Assembly (NCBI RefSeq): GCF_029016485.1
Contig: NZ_CP092107.1
Coordinates: forward strand, 1,116,001 to 1,180,000
Source of the DNA: Vibrio sp. JC009
GTDB lineage: Bacteria > Pseudomonadota > Gammaproteobacteria > Enterobacterales > Vibrionaceae
DNA length: 64,000 nucleotides
Direction of reading: 5' to 3'
Shown here: positions 23,827 to 33,560 of the stretch, piece by piece
How the letters are laid out: each line of letters begins with the position of its first letter
How positions within the stretch are numbered: the first letter of the stretch is position 1
Position numbers and translations under genes: made by a program
The notes under the pieces: generated by a model
Database searches by the model: none
What the model saw: the letters and a program-made list of their open reading frames with translations, nothing else
What the model was told of the DNA's origin: nothing

Positions 23827-25227
23827 TTACTTAGTAGCGTCAAACCTCTCCTTCCAGGCAACAAACATCTTCTCTGTCCCCCCCAAAGACACTAACGCCC
23901 CACTGTGCAACTTCTCAAGTTGGACGCTAGCAATGGAGATAAACTTATCCGCATTTGGAATCTGGTTTTCAGTACAAAACCGCTCCAGGTAAGCTTGTAT
24001 CTCTTCACCCACAATCATTTCCCTGATGATTTGCCCTATAGCCTGTTTGCGTTCACTGCGATATCTGATTCGATAAGAGTCAATCACACCGATAGATTTC
24101 TCTACAACCTCATACTGATGACTGGAGCGCTCATACGCCCAGGCAAAAACTTCCAGTGCAGGAATATGATCACCAGTCTCGTAGAAATAGATCAACGACT
24201 TAACATAATCCTCTTTAGGCACGTCGACAAAGCTTAGCGGACAAAGATTTTCCTGGATAAAAGGCAGGTTGCAGCTTAAACGCGCCGTTCGTTTATTTAC
24301 GTCTTCAAACGCCTGCAGATAGGACAGATGCATAAGCAGAAAAAAAGATTGCTCGAAAGGATCTTCTATTTTTACAGCCTTTCTCAGCAGCAGGGTAAAC
24401 AGCTCTTCAAGTTGCTGTGACGCATTTAACGGCATATAAGATGTTTTCGTAATCTTGACCTCTATCTGCCTTATCTGACCGCAGGAAGAGTTGTCGGGAA
24501 GTAAGTCCTGAGAAAGCAACTGGTGCAGGTTTCTGACCACAAAAGGAGTTATAGAGAGCTCTTCGGCGTTTTCAATTAAAAACAGGATGGCTTCCTTATG
24601 ATTTAGGATCATCACGGTTTCTTCATCGAACTTGCCATCAGCAGCTTCACCAACTTGCAGCAACTTTTCGGTATCCAGGATCGAATAGGTATTTCCTTCC
24701 AGGCGACTGGAGTTAAACGACAAATCGATAAGAAGCCTCTGGGCGATGTTCTTAGCATAAGTTCCGGCAGCTAGTTTTTTGTTAAAGCGTTTACCCAATT
24801 TCCTTAGCTTTATTGCCATGCCTTCAGGTACATAACGCGTTTTATTCGGGATATAGTTTTCAAGAAGAGCCAGGTTATAAGAAACCTTAATACGTGCATA
24901 AGAAGGGGTTTCAAGGCGCTCAAGCTTGTTTAAAGACTCCTGAGACAACAGGATACCAGTGTGATAGGTAGCCTCAGTTTCGGCAACTTTCAGGCCAGTG
25001 TCCTTAAGCCAAACTAAGGACAGGTATCTTAGGCCACTTCTTTGTCCTTTAGTGACAATGCGCGACTCATCTACAAGTTTTTTCAGGCGTCTCTGAAGTG
25101 TTTTTTCTGAGATATCAATAGGCAGGGCTTTATGTATATCACTTCTTGAAAGTGGCATTTCCGCCCTATTGACGGTACGTTCAATCAGATCCAGTTCTTG
25201 CTTAATAGTGGTAGAGCTCTGTTTCAT
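23827..25227 (-). CDS. Fic-family protein with N-terminal winged helix and altered catalytic motif
   Basis: A 466-residue protein. Residues ~10-75 look like a winged helix (SRSDIHKALPIDISEKTLQR). Residues ~165-400 are a Fic fold. The class II inhibitory motif is intact: S173-S-R-L-E177-G-N in NSSRLEGNTYS. The core motif reads LQAFEDVNKRTARL (305-318), Doc-like in DxNKR, but the catalytic His of HxFx(D/E)xN(G/K)R is Gln305. It may therefore be an AMPylation-deficient or altered Fic, working as a DNA-binding regulator; whether Gln is fixed in a subfamily cannot be judged here. TAAGGACAA repeats lie directly upstream and may be its autoregulatory operators. Confidence 0.85.
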   Translation of the reverse strand: MKQSSTTIKQELDLIERTVNRAEMPLSRSDIHKALPIDISEKTLQRRLKKLVDESRIVTKGQRSGLRYLSLVWLKDTGLKVAETEATYHTGILLSQESLNKLERLETPSYARIKVSYNLALLENYIPNKTRYVPEGMAIKLRKLGKRFNKKLAAGTYAKNIAQRLLIDLSFNSSRLEGNTYSILDTEKLLQVGEAADGKFDEETVMILNHKEAILFLIENAEELSITPFVVRNLHQLLSQDLLPDNSSCGQIRQIEVKITKTSYMPLNASQQLEELFTLLLRKAVKIEDPFEQSFFLLMHLSYLQAFEDVNKRTARLSCNLPFIQENLCPLSFVDVPKEDYVKSLIYFYETGDHIPALEVFAWAYERSSHQYEVVEKSIGVIDSYRIRYRSERKQAIGQIIREMIVGEEIQAYLERFCTENQIPNADKFISIASVQLEKLHSGALVSLGGTEKMFVAWKERFDATK

Positions 25228-25246
25228 TGTCTGCTAATGGCTGCTA

Positions 25247-25317
25247 TTGTCCTTAATAGAAGCAATCTAGCACCACTAAGGACAACCCACAAACACTAAG
25301 GACAAACTTAAGGACAA
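25247..25317. promoter_or_regulatory. TAAGGACAA repeat cluster upstream of the Fic gene
   Basis: TAAGGACAA occurs at 25277-25285, 25297-25305 and 25309-25317 on the plus strand, and inverted (TTGTCCTTA) at 25247-25255. Four copies of a 9-mer in 71 bp directly before the Fic start are best read as binding sites of one regulator, plausibly the winged-helix Fic protein. Confidence 0.7.
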
Positions 25318-25336
25318 CCTCACATTTTAAGAACAC

Positions 25337-26323
25337 TCACTCAGGCACGCGCTCCATAAGCTCCTCGATCCCAAGGCCTATTTCCGGGCCGTTAAACCTT
25401 GAGCCGGTTTGCCTCTCTTCAAATCCGTTTTTCAGCGCCTTATAAATCTCATCCGGCAGAGGGACATAGCCGGCATGTTTGATAATTTTCGGCACCCGGT
25501 TTACGTTTAAGTAGAGATTGATAAACCGCCTGACATAAGCGAACTTATCTGCCGACTTCTTATTTACGTAAATAAAAATAGGTCTTGAAAGCGGCTGATA
25601 TACGCCTGACTTTGTGGTCTCCAGCGTCGCTTCAACCGCAGGCTTGCCCTTCCAGGAAACCGATACCGCTTTTAGCTTGTCCTTGTTTTCTTCATAGTAA
25701 GCCATACCAAAAAACGCCATTGAGTTGATGTCTTTTGCAACACCCGCAGCAATTACATTGTCATCTTCGTTGGCATGATAGTCTTTACGGCTGGCTCCGC
25801 CTTCACCCACAATGGCCTCGGTAAAGTAGTCGTATGTACCGGAATCTTCTCCCGGACCATACAGGGTTAATAATGAAGGAGGAAAATCAGAATTAATCTG
25901 CTGCCACTTATTTATCACGCCTTCGCTTTTCGGCTGCCAGATAGTTTTCAGCTCTTCCACCGACAGTGAGTCAGCCCAGTTGTTTTCTTTGTTCACCACA
26001 ACGGTAACCGCATCAAGAGCGATGGGAAGCTCGATAAACTCAACACCATTGGACTCACACAAACGCTTTTCTTTGTCTTTAATTGGCCTGGATGCATTTG
26101 CAATATCCTGCGTACCCCGGCAGAACTTTTTAAAGCCTCCTCCGGTACCAGTGATACCGACCAGCACTTTTGTCTGGCCCTTTTCTTCGTACTCGAACTC
26201 TTTAGCGATGGCTGAAGTTATAGGAAAAACGGTACTGGAACCATCAATCAGAATCAGATCCTGAGCGAAAGCCGGAAGTGTGGTGAACAACGCACCAAAT
26301 AAAGGTGCTACCCATTTTCTCAT
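25337..26323 (-). CDS. PstS-like phosphate-binding periplasmic protein
   Basis: A 328-residue protein with a clear signal peptide (cleavage after LPAFA) and PstS-family phosphate-loop motifs: LIDGSSTVFPIT, GITGTGGGFKKFCRG, IANASRPIKDKE and the GPGEDSGTYDYF loop. It binds phosphate or a similar oxyanion in the periplasm. No pstCAB genes are adjacent. It is divergent from a membrane GGDEF-EAL protein, so it may be a stand-alone sensor or scavenging component. The stop overlaps none of its neighbours. Confidence 0.88.
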   Translation of the reverse strand: MRKWVAPLFGALFTTLPAFAQDLILIDGSSTVFPITSAIAKEFEYEEKGQTKVLVGITGTGGGFKKFCRGTQDIANASRPIKDKEKRLCESNGVEFIELPIALDAVTVVVNKENNWADSLSVEELKTIWQPKSEGVINKWQQINSDFPPSLLTLYGPGEDSGTYDYFTEAIVGEGGASRKDYHANEDDNVIAAGVAKDINSMAFFGMAYYEENKDKLKAVSVSWKGKPAVEATLETTKSGVYQPLSRPIFIYVNKKSADKFAYVRRFINLYLNVNRVPKIIKHAGYVPLPDEIYKALKNGFEERQTGSRFNGPEIGLGIEELMERVPE

Positions 26324-26545
26324 CTGTACAACCCCATAACACAGTCTGCCTCTTGGTTCAAAGAAGCAAAGGCCCCTTAATTACACCAGAAGAAGACTAC
26401 ATTAATTTTACACTCAATGCTCATAAAACAAGCTTAATGATACTTTAATAATTAGAGTGTACAATCCAATCTTTGTACTTCTTGCCAGCTTTTCTCAGGA
26501 AAGGTTATTATCTGAGCAACTTAACTTTAAGCCGAGCTATTTGTC

Positions 26546-28561
26546 GTGTTTATAAGCAATGTATCTTTTACCGCCAAGCGAATGTACGGGCTGACCGCTT
26601 CGCTGGCTATTACTGTAATTACCCTGGCAATACTTCTGTTTTACCAGGGCAACAGGCTATTGGTTGAAAAAACACCAATGATCGAAGCCGCTGAAGAAAT
26701 AAAAGTGAACGGCGCGATGGCACACCTTTGGTTTGAAGAAGTACTTTCAGGTGACACCACTCAATCCATCCAGGAGGTCTGGTACTATCTTGATCTTTCC
26801 GACTGGTATGCTCTTGCTCTGCTTGAAGGTGGCCGCAGTATCAGAGGCGACTTTAAACCCATTGAAGATCTTGAGCTGCGTAAAATTGTTGTCTCTATGC
26901 GTGAAACACTGGCCGATATCAGGGCATACGACAAACTCCGCTACGCCAACAGTGCAGTATCCAGCCCTGGCTCAGAAATCGATATCATCACAGACAGGAT
27001 GTTCCTGAACTTTATCCAGCAGGCCGATGATGTTGAACGCGCAATCAAACAGCATCTGGATGATGGTATTAGTCGGTATCAGTACATCAGCCTGACATTA
27101 ATTGCGGCAGCTATTATCGTTGCCATTATTATTAACGTTCATCTATACAAAGCGGAAGAGAATAAACGCAAACTATTTAAGTCATTAGAAAAAGCCAATA
27201 AGGCCATCGAGTCTAAAAACCGCCAGTTACATAAGCAGGCACATTATGATTCACTTACATCGCTTCCAAACCGGACTCTGTTCTCTGACAGGCTGGATAA
27301 AGCGATCATTAACTCTGAGCGCCTGAACCTGGCGTTTGCCCTGCTCTTTATCGATCTGGACCACTTTAAGGCCGTAAACGATGAGTACGGTCATGAGGTA
27401 GGTGATAAACTGCTGTTGGAGATTGCGAAACGAATTCAACGCTGTATCCGGGTTTCCGATACTGCTGCGCGTATCAGTGGTGACGAGTTTGTTGTGGTTC
27501 TGGAACACCAGAAAAGCATCGCCAGCACCATACACACAGCAAACAAGATTGCAGCTGAACTTATCGATGAACTGCAAAAGCCGGTTCAGATTGGTGATAT
27601 CTCTGCGTATGTTTCTGCAAGTATTGGCGTGTCCGTTTATCCCACCGATGGCAAAAGCCGCGAGCCACTTCTGCGCTATGCCGATAATGCTATGTACCAT
27701 GCAAAGGCTCAGGGCAAAAATAATTTCCAGTTCTATTCTGACGAGTTAAACCAGCTGTCTATCGCTCAGTATGAAACTGAACGTGACCTGAAAGTGGCCA
27801 TCAAAGAGGATCAGTTTGAGCTCCATTACCTGCCTATTTGGGATCTGAAAACAGATGAGGTATTAGGCACTGAAGCCCTGGTTCGCTGGCAGCATCCGAA
27901 GAAAGGCATGGTTTACCCTGACGCGTTTATTCCGGTAGCAGAAACCGGCTCTCTGATCTCAAAGCTAGATCTCGTGGTCGTCCGGAGCGCCATTAAACAG
28001 AAAAAACAGTGGCTCAGCAAAGGGATAGAAACCGGTAAGATGTGCGTTAATATTTCAGCCCGCAGCCTAAAACGGCGTGAGTTTTTCCAGGAACTGAAGC
28101 AGTTAATTATTGATTCAAGCCTTAAAGGCAATGAGCTAGAGCTGGAAATCACCGAAAGTGTATTGGTTGAAAACAACCGGTACGCTCAGAGTATTTTCAA
28201 GGAACTAAAAGCCATGGGTATCAGCATTGCGCTGGACGACTTTGGTACCGGATACTCATCACTCTCTTATCTGAAGCACTTCGAGTTTGACACTCTGAAA
28301 ATAGATCGCAGCTTTGTGCTTGAGTATGGAGAAGATCAGACTTCAGCTGCACTACTGAAAAACATTCTGCAACTTGGAAAAGACCTGGATCTGGATGTGA
28401 TTGCTGAAGGTGTAGAAACCATTGAGCAGCAGAACATGCTGGTAAAACTTGGCTGCTCTATCGGTCAGGGTTACCTGAAGTCTAAGCCTGTGGATGCAGA
28501 CAAATTAGTCCAGGTACTGTTTGGCAACTCAAACTCAAATGTTGTCAATCTGAACATTTAA
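26546..28561 (+). CDS. Membrane GGDEF-EAL protein, likely c-di-GMP phosphodiesterase
   Basis: A 671-residue protein starting at GTG 26546. TM1 is at ~10-33, a periplasmic helical region at ~35-190, TM2 at ~190-212, and a coiled coil at ~213-235. The GGDEF domain (~240-395) has an ISGDEF active-site variant. The EAL domain (~410-660) carries EALVRW, the Asn motif, LDDFGTGYSSL, KIDRSF and AEGVET, all expected catalytic residues. It probably degrades c-di-GMP; cyclase activity with SGDEF is possible. It is divergent from the PstS-like gene with 222 bp between them. Confidence 0.92.
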   Translation: MFISNVSFTAKRMYGLTASLAITVITLAILLFYQGNRLLVEKTPMIEAAEEIKVNGAMAHLWFEEVLSGDTTQSIQEVWYYLDLSDWYALALLEGGRSIRGDFKPIEDLELRKIVVSMRETLADIRAYDKLRYANSAVSSPGSEIDIITDRMFLNFIQQADDVERAIKQHLDDGISRYQYISLTLIAAAIIVAIIINVHLYKAEENKRKLFKSLEKANKAIESKNRQLHKQAHYDSLTSLPNRTLFSDRLDKAIINSERLNLAFALLFIDLDHFKAVNDEYGHEVGDKLLLEIAKRIQRCIRVSDTAARISGDEFVVVLEHQKSIASTIHTANKIAAELIDELQKPVQIGDISAYVSASIGVSVYPTDGKSREPLLRYADNAMYHAKAQGKNNFQFYSDELNQLSIAQYETERDLKVAIKEDQFELHYLPIWDLKTDEVLGTEALVRWQHPKKGMVYPDAFIPVAETGSLISKLDLVVVRSAIKQKKQWLSKGIETGKMCVNISARSLKRREFFQELKQLIIDSSLKGNELELEITESVLVENNRYAQSIFKELKAMGISIALDDFGTGYSSLSYLKHFEFDTLKIDRSFVLEYGEDQTSAALLKNILQLGKDLDLDVIAEGVETIEQQNMLVKLGCSIGQGYLKSKPVDADKLVQVLFGNSNSNVVNLNI

Positions 28562-28566
28562 AAAAA

Positions 28567-28586
28567 GGCCGGTGATAACACCGGCC
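28567..28586 (-). terminator. Terminator of the lyase operon
   Basis: GGCCGGTG and CACCGGCC form an 8-bp stem around a 4-nt loop. On the minus strand it is followed by six T, so it ends the leftward oligoalginate-lyase transcript. Confidence 0.85.
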
Positions 28587-28611
28587 AACACGAGAGGAGC
28601 AACTTTTCTTA

Positions 28612-30762
28612 TTATAAAATTGCGAATGGCCCAGACCACTCGCAAACACAGTCTGCCAGTGAAACGCTGTGCAGCTCGTTCTGCGCAGCCTCTTCCCTGT
28701 TTGAAATAGCCACCTTGTACTGCTTGCCGCTTTCCAGAGAAATTGTAACTACCGTTCCCTGTTCATTCTGTCCCAGCACCTCTACAGAGCGAACCAGACC
28801 ACGCGCACCAACAGAAGCCTCGGTGGACTCATTAAAGTAGCCGTGCGTCTCTAAAACAGAAGCAAATACGTGATTCTGACCTGACTGGCGCATAATAAAC
28901 ACAGGTTCGCTGCGCAGGTTAAAGTCAGGATCATTTGCACCAGTGCGGGCAAAAATCACTTCAGAGTCCGGGGCTGCGCTCGTCACCAGTGAGTAGTAGC
29001 TTGAGTCGTGCAGCCAACTCACCAGAGCGCTTCCCTGTACCGTTCCGGAGCCAATATTCCACAGGTGCTGATAACCAAACTCTGCACCCAGCGGTTTCAG
29101 CCTGCTTTCTGTTCTGTAGTCAAAATCCGTGCGGATAATCTGACCTGAATAGTGGAAAGGCAGATCATAGCTGTGCTCTTTATCCGCCGTAATGCGGTAC
29201 ACATCAATAACCAGAGGTTTTTCGAACTCCTCCAGATCCGCAAGAAGGACAGTGCGCTGCATCTCAGTGCCCGGATAGTAATCGGCAACACGAGCACTCA
29301 TACCCTGCAGTTTCTGGTTATCAGCCACAAAGAAGTGCTTCTGACCAAAGCGGGATTCAGCGGTTGCGGTATCAAAGTCATTTTGTGTCTTCTGATCTAC
29401 GGTCACTGTGTTATGACAAACCGTCTGCTTACAGTAAGACTTATTTTCCGGGATATAGCGGCCGCCAAATTTCGGCTCCACATTGACCCAGCGGCCAAAG
29501 CCGTAATCGTGCAGAACTTCGTGTCCACGGTTAAATACGCTCAGGTGCAGGCCGTCATAGTGTCCGTGGTCCAGAGCAGAGTGATACTGGTGGTCCGAGC
29601 CATGCTGACCAAACCAGATCAGCGCCATGGTATCGTCATCTTTGCTGTCACGGTGGCGCAGAATGGAAACACCACCCTTATCGCCTTCAGGGCCATCGGA
29701 AACAAACAGGCTGCCCCAGTTAAACGGCTTGATATCGGATGTGTTCGCCACCGCCTCAGAAAGATCCTGTCCGGAAATATGTACCCAGACATCCTTCTGG
29801 TGATTCGCCATGCTGATCAGTGTGTCGCTCTTTTCGTAGCGATGGAAGCAGACACTGGTCGCAATAATCACACCTTCATCATTAATGCTGATGGTTTTGG
29901 AAGAGTCGTTCAGCGCAGGCAGAGTACCATCCGGGAATGCCGTACACATTACCGCATAAGTGGTGGTCTTAATCACCTGATCATTAAACTGATAGATCTC
30001 CAGCTCAGGCTGACGACGCTCTATGGCCTCTGCAAACAGATAAATAGGACGAAGGGAAAAGCGATGGTAGTAAGGCCCCTCCATATAATATCCGTCTGGT
30101 GAGAAAAGCTGATCCAGCTGGGCCAGAAAGCCTCCGCTGACTTTGTCCAGCTTAAGGCCATACAGCGCCTTATCCACGGTTTCCTGATCATTGATTGCAT
30201 AACCACAGATACCAACCGCAGCAACAGCCCACAAGCCATGGTTATGCACTATGTCGAAGTCGTGGGCATAAGTCACCACAAACATCTCAATCATAGGCTT
30301 AAACAGATTGGTCTCTATGAAATCTTTCTGCTCTGCAGTCAGCGTGTGATAAACACAGCTGTACGCGCAGGAAGCATACAGCATCCACATGTTTTCATTC
30401 AGTGTCTGGTGAAACAGCTTACCCGGAGGGTTGGTATCCTTACTGATATTACTCTCCAGAGTAGGATACACACTCGCGTAAGCGGTCAGCATATCCACAA
30501 TGTACTGACCATACTTGTCTTCTGCGGTGATCAGGAAAAGCCTGCCTGCAATATCCATATGGATGTAGTTCTGCTTGTGACGGTTATGCTCATAACCGCC
30601 GGCTTCGCCATGTCCCGGTACTTCAATACCGATCTGATCCATATACTGCTCAAGCTGTCTGATATCACGGCTTAGTGTTCTGCCCAGAATCGTCTCTTTG
30701 CCCAGGTCTTCACGTAGTTTTTTCGCTTCTTCAAAGCTAAGCAACAAAGGCTGATAGTTCAT
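28612..30762 (-). CDS. Oligoalginate lyase, PL17 family (second gene of pair)
   Basis: A 716-residue protein of the PL17 type (alginate_lyase plus heparinase II/III-like domains). It has a helical (alpha/alpha) toroid with HNHGLWAVAAVGICG near residue 180 (Asn/His catalytic pair) and YMEGPYYHRFSLRP near 230 (catalytic Tyr). A C-terminal beta-sheet domain holds the GHYDGLHLSVF and CHNTVTVDQ segments. No signal peptide is visible, so it is likely cytoplasmic and releases unsaturated monomers exolytically from oligoalginate. It overlaps the upstream paralogue (TAATG), so they are co-translated. Confidence 0.9.
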   Translation of the reverse strand: MNYQPLLLSFEEAKKLREDLGKETILGRTLSRDIRQLEQYMDQIGIEVPGHGEAGGYEHNRHKQNYIHMDIAGRLFLITAEDKYGQYIVDMLTAYASVYPTLESNISKDTNPPGKLFHQTLNENMWMLYASCAYSCVYHTLTAEQKDFIETNLFKPMIEMFVVTYAHDFDIVHNHGLWAVAAVGICGYAINDQETVDKALYGLKLDKVSGGFLAQLDQLFSPDGYYMEGPYYHRFSLRPIYLFAEAIERRQPELEIYQFNDQVIKTTTYAVMCTAFPDGTLPALNDSSKTISINDEGVIIATSVCFHRYEKSDTLISMANHQKDVWVHISGQDLSEAVANTSDIKPFNWGSLFVSDGPEGDKGGVSILRHRDSKDDDTMALIWFGQHGSDHQYHSALDHGHYDGLHLSVFNRGHEVLHDYGFGRWVNVEPKFGGRYIPENKSYCKQTVCHNTVTVDQKTQNDFDTATAESRFGQKHFFVADNQKLQGMSARVADYYPGTEMQRTVLLADLEEFEKPLVIDVYRITADKEHSYDLPFHYSGQIIRTDFDYRTESRLKPLGAEFGYQHLWNIGSGTVQGSALVSWLHDSSYYSLVTSAAPDSEVIFARTGANDPDFNLRSEPVFIMRQSGQNHVFASVLETHGYFNESTEASVGARGLVRSVEVLGQNEQGTVVTISLESGKQYKVAISNREEAAQNELHSVSLADCVCEWSGPFAIL

Positions 30763-32915
30763 TATTTCGTCTCCTGGCTGATAGCCTTTGTTTCAATCGC
30801 AAACGGGCCATTCCATACATAAGTTGTGTTATCTGCCACCACTTCATTTCTGGCGTTCTGATCAACCTCTTTCCGGTTGCTGACCATCATGGTGATTTCA
30901 GATTTTTCCGTGGTAATTTCAACCACAGAGCCGTTATCATCATGGGCAATAACCGCAATATTTTTCACCTTACCGCGCGCAGAAACAGACTGTTCAAACT
31001 CTTCGTTGAAATAACCGTGAGTTTCCAGCACAGAAGCAAACAGAGTGCTTTCACCGTGAGAGCGCAGCATAAACGCCGGCTCACTGCGCAGGTTAAACTG
31101 CGGGTCATTGGCACCAGAGCGGACAAAAATCATCTCATCGCCACTGTTAGAACTGGTTCCCAGCCAGGTGTAATAGGTATTGCTCTGCAGCCAGCTCACC
31201 AGCGCAGTATCACCGGCTCTGCCCCGGGCCACTTCCCACAGGTGCTGGTAGCCATCTTTGTCACCCAGGGTATCCAGTTCCACATGACTGCTATAACCGA
31301 AGTTAGTACGTACTATCTGCCCTTCATACTGATGCGAGTAGTCATACTGATGTTTTCCTTCGCCCGTGAGGCGGTACAAATCAACCAGAAGCGGAGCCTC
31401 CAGCTCGTCAAGCTCAACTAAGAACACACTGCGCTGCTGCTTTACGCCATCAAAATGGTGGTTAGCAAAGGCGCTCATTCCGCGAGCCGTATCCTTGTCA
31501 ACGCTAAAGAAATGAGGTTCACCGTGAACAGAGTCTGCCCTCTCCACATCAAAATAGTTCTGGCAGGTTTCGTCAATCGTCACTGCGTTGTGAGCAATGG
31601 TCTGACGGGCATATGACTTGTTTTCGTCCAGGTAACGGCCGCCAAACTTAGGTTCAACGTTAACCCAGCGCCCGAAGCCATATTCACGCAGCACTTCCTG
31701 ACGACGGTTAAAGTAGCTGATCCCGAGCGTATCAAAGTGACCATGCCCCATCCCATGCTGACCGTAGTTCATCACAAGCTGGAACACATCCTTGTTTTTA
31801 TCCGGCATACGGATAAAGCCCTGGGCCCCCTTATCGCCTTCAGGACCTTCGCACAGCTCAACACTCGGCCAGCATGGCAGGTCAATATCACTTTCATTTT
31901 CAAATGCCTGTGACAGTGAAAGGCCACAGGCATGCATCCAGACCTGCTGCTGAATATTTGCCATACCCAGCAGGTTGTGATCCAAGCCGTAATGACTGGC
32001 ATACATGGAAACGGCAACCTGAACACCTGCATCGGTAATTCCCATAGTACGGGAAGCATCGTTCATCGCAGGGAACTCGCCATTCGGGTAAGCCGTTGAA
32101 AGCAGGGCTTTTACGGTCGTTCCGATAACGCCGCCTTTGTAATTGAAGATATCCACTTCCGGCATATGACGGTGAATCACCTCAGCAAATACACAAAGCG
32201 GACGAATCGCATAACGGTGGTAATACGGGCCTTCCATATAGTAGCCGGACGGTGCAAAAAGCTGAGAAATCTGGGCAAGGAATCCACCCGTTTCGTTACG
32301 CTCCTGACCATAAACAGACAACTCCAGATACTCAGGTTTACCGATTGCCAGGCCACAAATACCAACAGCAGCCACCGCCCAGATGCCATGGTTATGGATA
32401 CGGTCAAAATCATGCGCGTACTTAATGGTGAACATATCCAGCATTGGCTGAAAAACATCCTTGATAATTCTCTCACGCTGCTCTTCTGTCATATAGGAAG
32501 CAACGCAGGAGAAAGCCAGGCTGGAATACAACAGCCATACATGCTCATTCAGGATCTGGTGGAACAGGCGGCCTGTCGGGTTCGTATTTTTCTGAACATG
32601 GAAATCGAAGCTAAGGTATTTATCTGCATAAATTTCCAGAAGTTCGGTGACAAACTTAGCGTATTTCTCTTCTCCGGTGATGAGATACAGGCGGCCGGCA
32701 AGATTCATATACTGATAATTCTGCTTGTGACGATTGTGCTCGTAGCCACCCGCTTCACCGTGTCCGGGAACGTCATATTCCAGAGCCATAAATGCATCAG
32801 TGTCTTGTCTGTTTTTAGCGATAGTTTTTCCCATAAGGGTATCCCGGCCAATCTCGCTTCTCAGCTCATTGATTTCTGATGCTGTCAGTAGAATGGGTTG
32901 ATATTCTGCGTTCAC
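30762..32915 (-). CDS. Oligoalginate lyase, PL17 family (first gene of pair)
   Basis: A 717-residue paralogue of the following gene: HNHGIWAVAAVGICG, YMEGPYYHRYAIRP, GHGHFDTLGISYFN and AHNAVTIDET are conserved. GTG 32915 is chosen because GGAGGAAG lies just upstream and the protein then aligns with the paralogue's start (NAEYQPILLTASE); an ATG at 32981 would add 22 unmatched residues. It degrades oligoalginate to 4-deoxy-L-erythro-5-hexoseulose uronate precursors. It is first in the operon, with kdgF divergent. A half-operator-like AATACAA lies ~40 bp upstream. Confidence 0.9.
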   Translation of the reverse strand: MNAEYQPILLTASEINELRSEIGRDTLMGKTIAKNRQDTDAFMALEYDVPGHGEAGGYEHNRHKQNYQYMNLAGRLYLITGEEKYAKFVTELLEIYADKYLSFDFHVQKNTNPTGRLFHQILNEHVWLLYSSLAFSCVASYMTEEQRERIIKDVFQPMLDMFTIKYAHDFDRIHNHGIWAVAAVGICGLAIGKPEYLELSVYGQERNETGGFLAQISQLFAPSGYYMEGPYYHRYAIRPLCVFAEVIHRHMPEVDIFNYKGGVIGTTVKALLSTAYPNGEFPAMNDASRTMGITDAGVQVAVSMYASHYGLDHNLLGMANIQQQVWMHACGLSLSQAFENESDIDLPCWPSVELCEGPEGDKGAQGFIRMPDKNKDVFQLVMNYGQHGMGHGHFDTLGISYFNRRQEVLREYGFGRWVNVEPKFGGRYLDENKSYARQTIAHNAVTIDETCQNYFDVERADSVHGEPHFFSVDKDTARGMSAFANHHFDGVKQQRSVFLVELDELEAPLLVDLYRLTGEGKHQYDYSHQYEGQIVRTNFGYSSHVELDTLGDKDGYQHLWEVARGRAGDTALVSWLQSNTYYTWLGTSSNSGDEMIFVRSGANDPQFNLRSEPAFMLRSHGESTLFASVLETHGYFNEEFEQSVSARGKVKNIAVIAHDDNGSVVEITTEKSEITMMVSNRKEVDQNARNEVVADNTTYVWNGPFAIETKAISQETK

Positions 32916-33120
32916 GGACTTCCTCCAATTGGCGAACAAGTTTACTTTTACTAAAATAATACAAATAAACCTTCTCTGCATCTATCAAAAATGTAAATAA
33001 AGAGCTACATCACATTTATCAAAATCCGCTACAGGGCTACTAAAGCAAAGAAAATCGCTGCTAAGCCTTGTATATAGCTGGTTTTATTTTGTTGATTTGG
33101 CTCTCATTACTATTGATTTA

Positions 33121-33153
33121 TTGTATTACAAATAAATCAAAGTGCGCTAAGAT
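33121..33153 (+). promoter_or_regulatory. kdgF promoter with TTGTATTACAA palindrome
   Basis: TTGTATTACAA (33121-33131) is a palindrome of FadR-family operator type and overlaps a possible -35 (TTACAA). TAAGAT (33148-33153) is a likely -10 with a 16-bp spacer. The kdgF start is 40 bp downstream. Confidence 0.6.
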
Positions 33154-33192
33154 AGAGCACATCTAAACAATAGGCAAAAAAACGGAGACGTT

Positions 33193-33528
33193 ATGAATTC
33201 TTTTTTTAAAATTGACGACAATGACTGGGAAGAGCTTGGTGGCGGCATCAAGAGAAAAATTGTCGGTTATACAGACGACCTGATGGCGGTTCACCTTGAA
33301 TTTGACAAGGGAGCAATTGGTGCGCCTCATGCCCATGATATTCATGATCAGATTGGTTATGTGGTTAAGGGAAGCTTTGAAGCCGAAGTTGACGGTGAAA
33401 AATGTGTTCTGACAGCAGGTGATGCTTATATTGCCGCCAAGCACATGGTACACGGCGCTGTAGCACTGGAAGAAGGCAGTATTCTTCTGGATCTTTTCTC
33501 TCCGCACAGAGAAGACTTCCTGAAGTAA
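33193..33528 (+). CDS. kdgF: KdgF cupin, unsaturated uronate linearisation
   Basis: A 111-residue single cupin. Metal ligands H46, H48, Q53 and H87 (GAPHAHDIHDQIGYVVKG, then KHMVHGAV) match the known KdgF metal site. KdgF speeds conversion of unsaturated uronate released by lyases into the linear keto-uronate DEH. It is divergent from the PL17 pair and preceded by a TTGTATTACAA operator candidate, so it belongs to the alginate regulon. Confidence 0.92.
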   Translation: MNSFFKIDDNDWEELGGGIKRKIVGYTDDLMAVHLEFDKGAIGAPHAHDIHDQIGYVVKGSFEAEVDGEKCVLTAGDAYIAAKHMVHGAVALEEGSILLDLFSPHREDFLK

Positions 33529-33560
33529 CCGCATTTGGGCTGAACATGCAAAGTAAACAC

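Noticed and set aside
29152..30102. 316-codon plus-strand ORF
   Set aside because: It runs antisense through the PL17 lyase, which has clear catalytic motifs; the translated sequence has no domain features.
32166..32879. 237-codon plus-strand ORF
   Set aside because: Antisense to the other PL17 lyase, with the same codon-shadow pattern.
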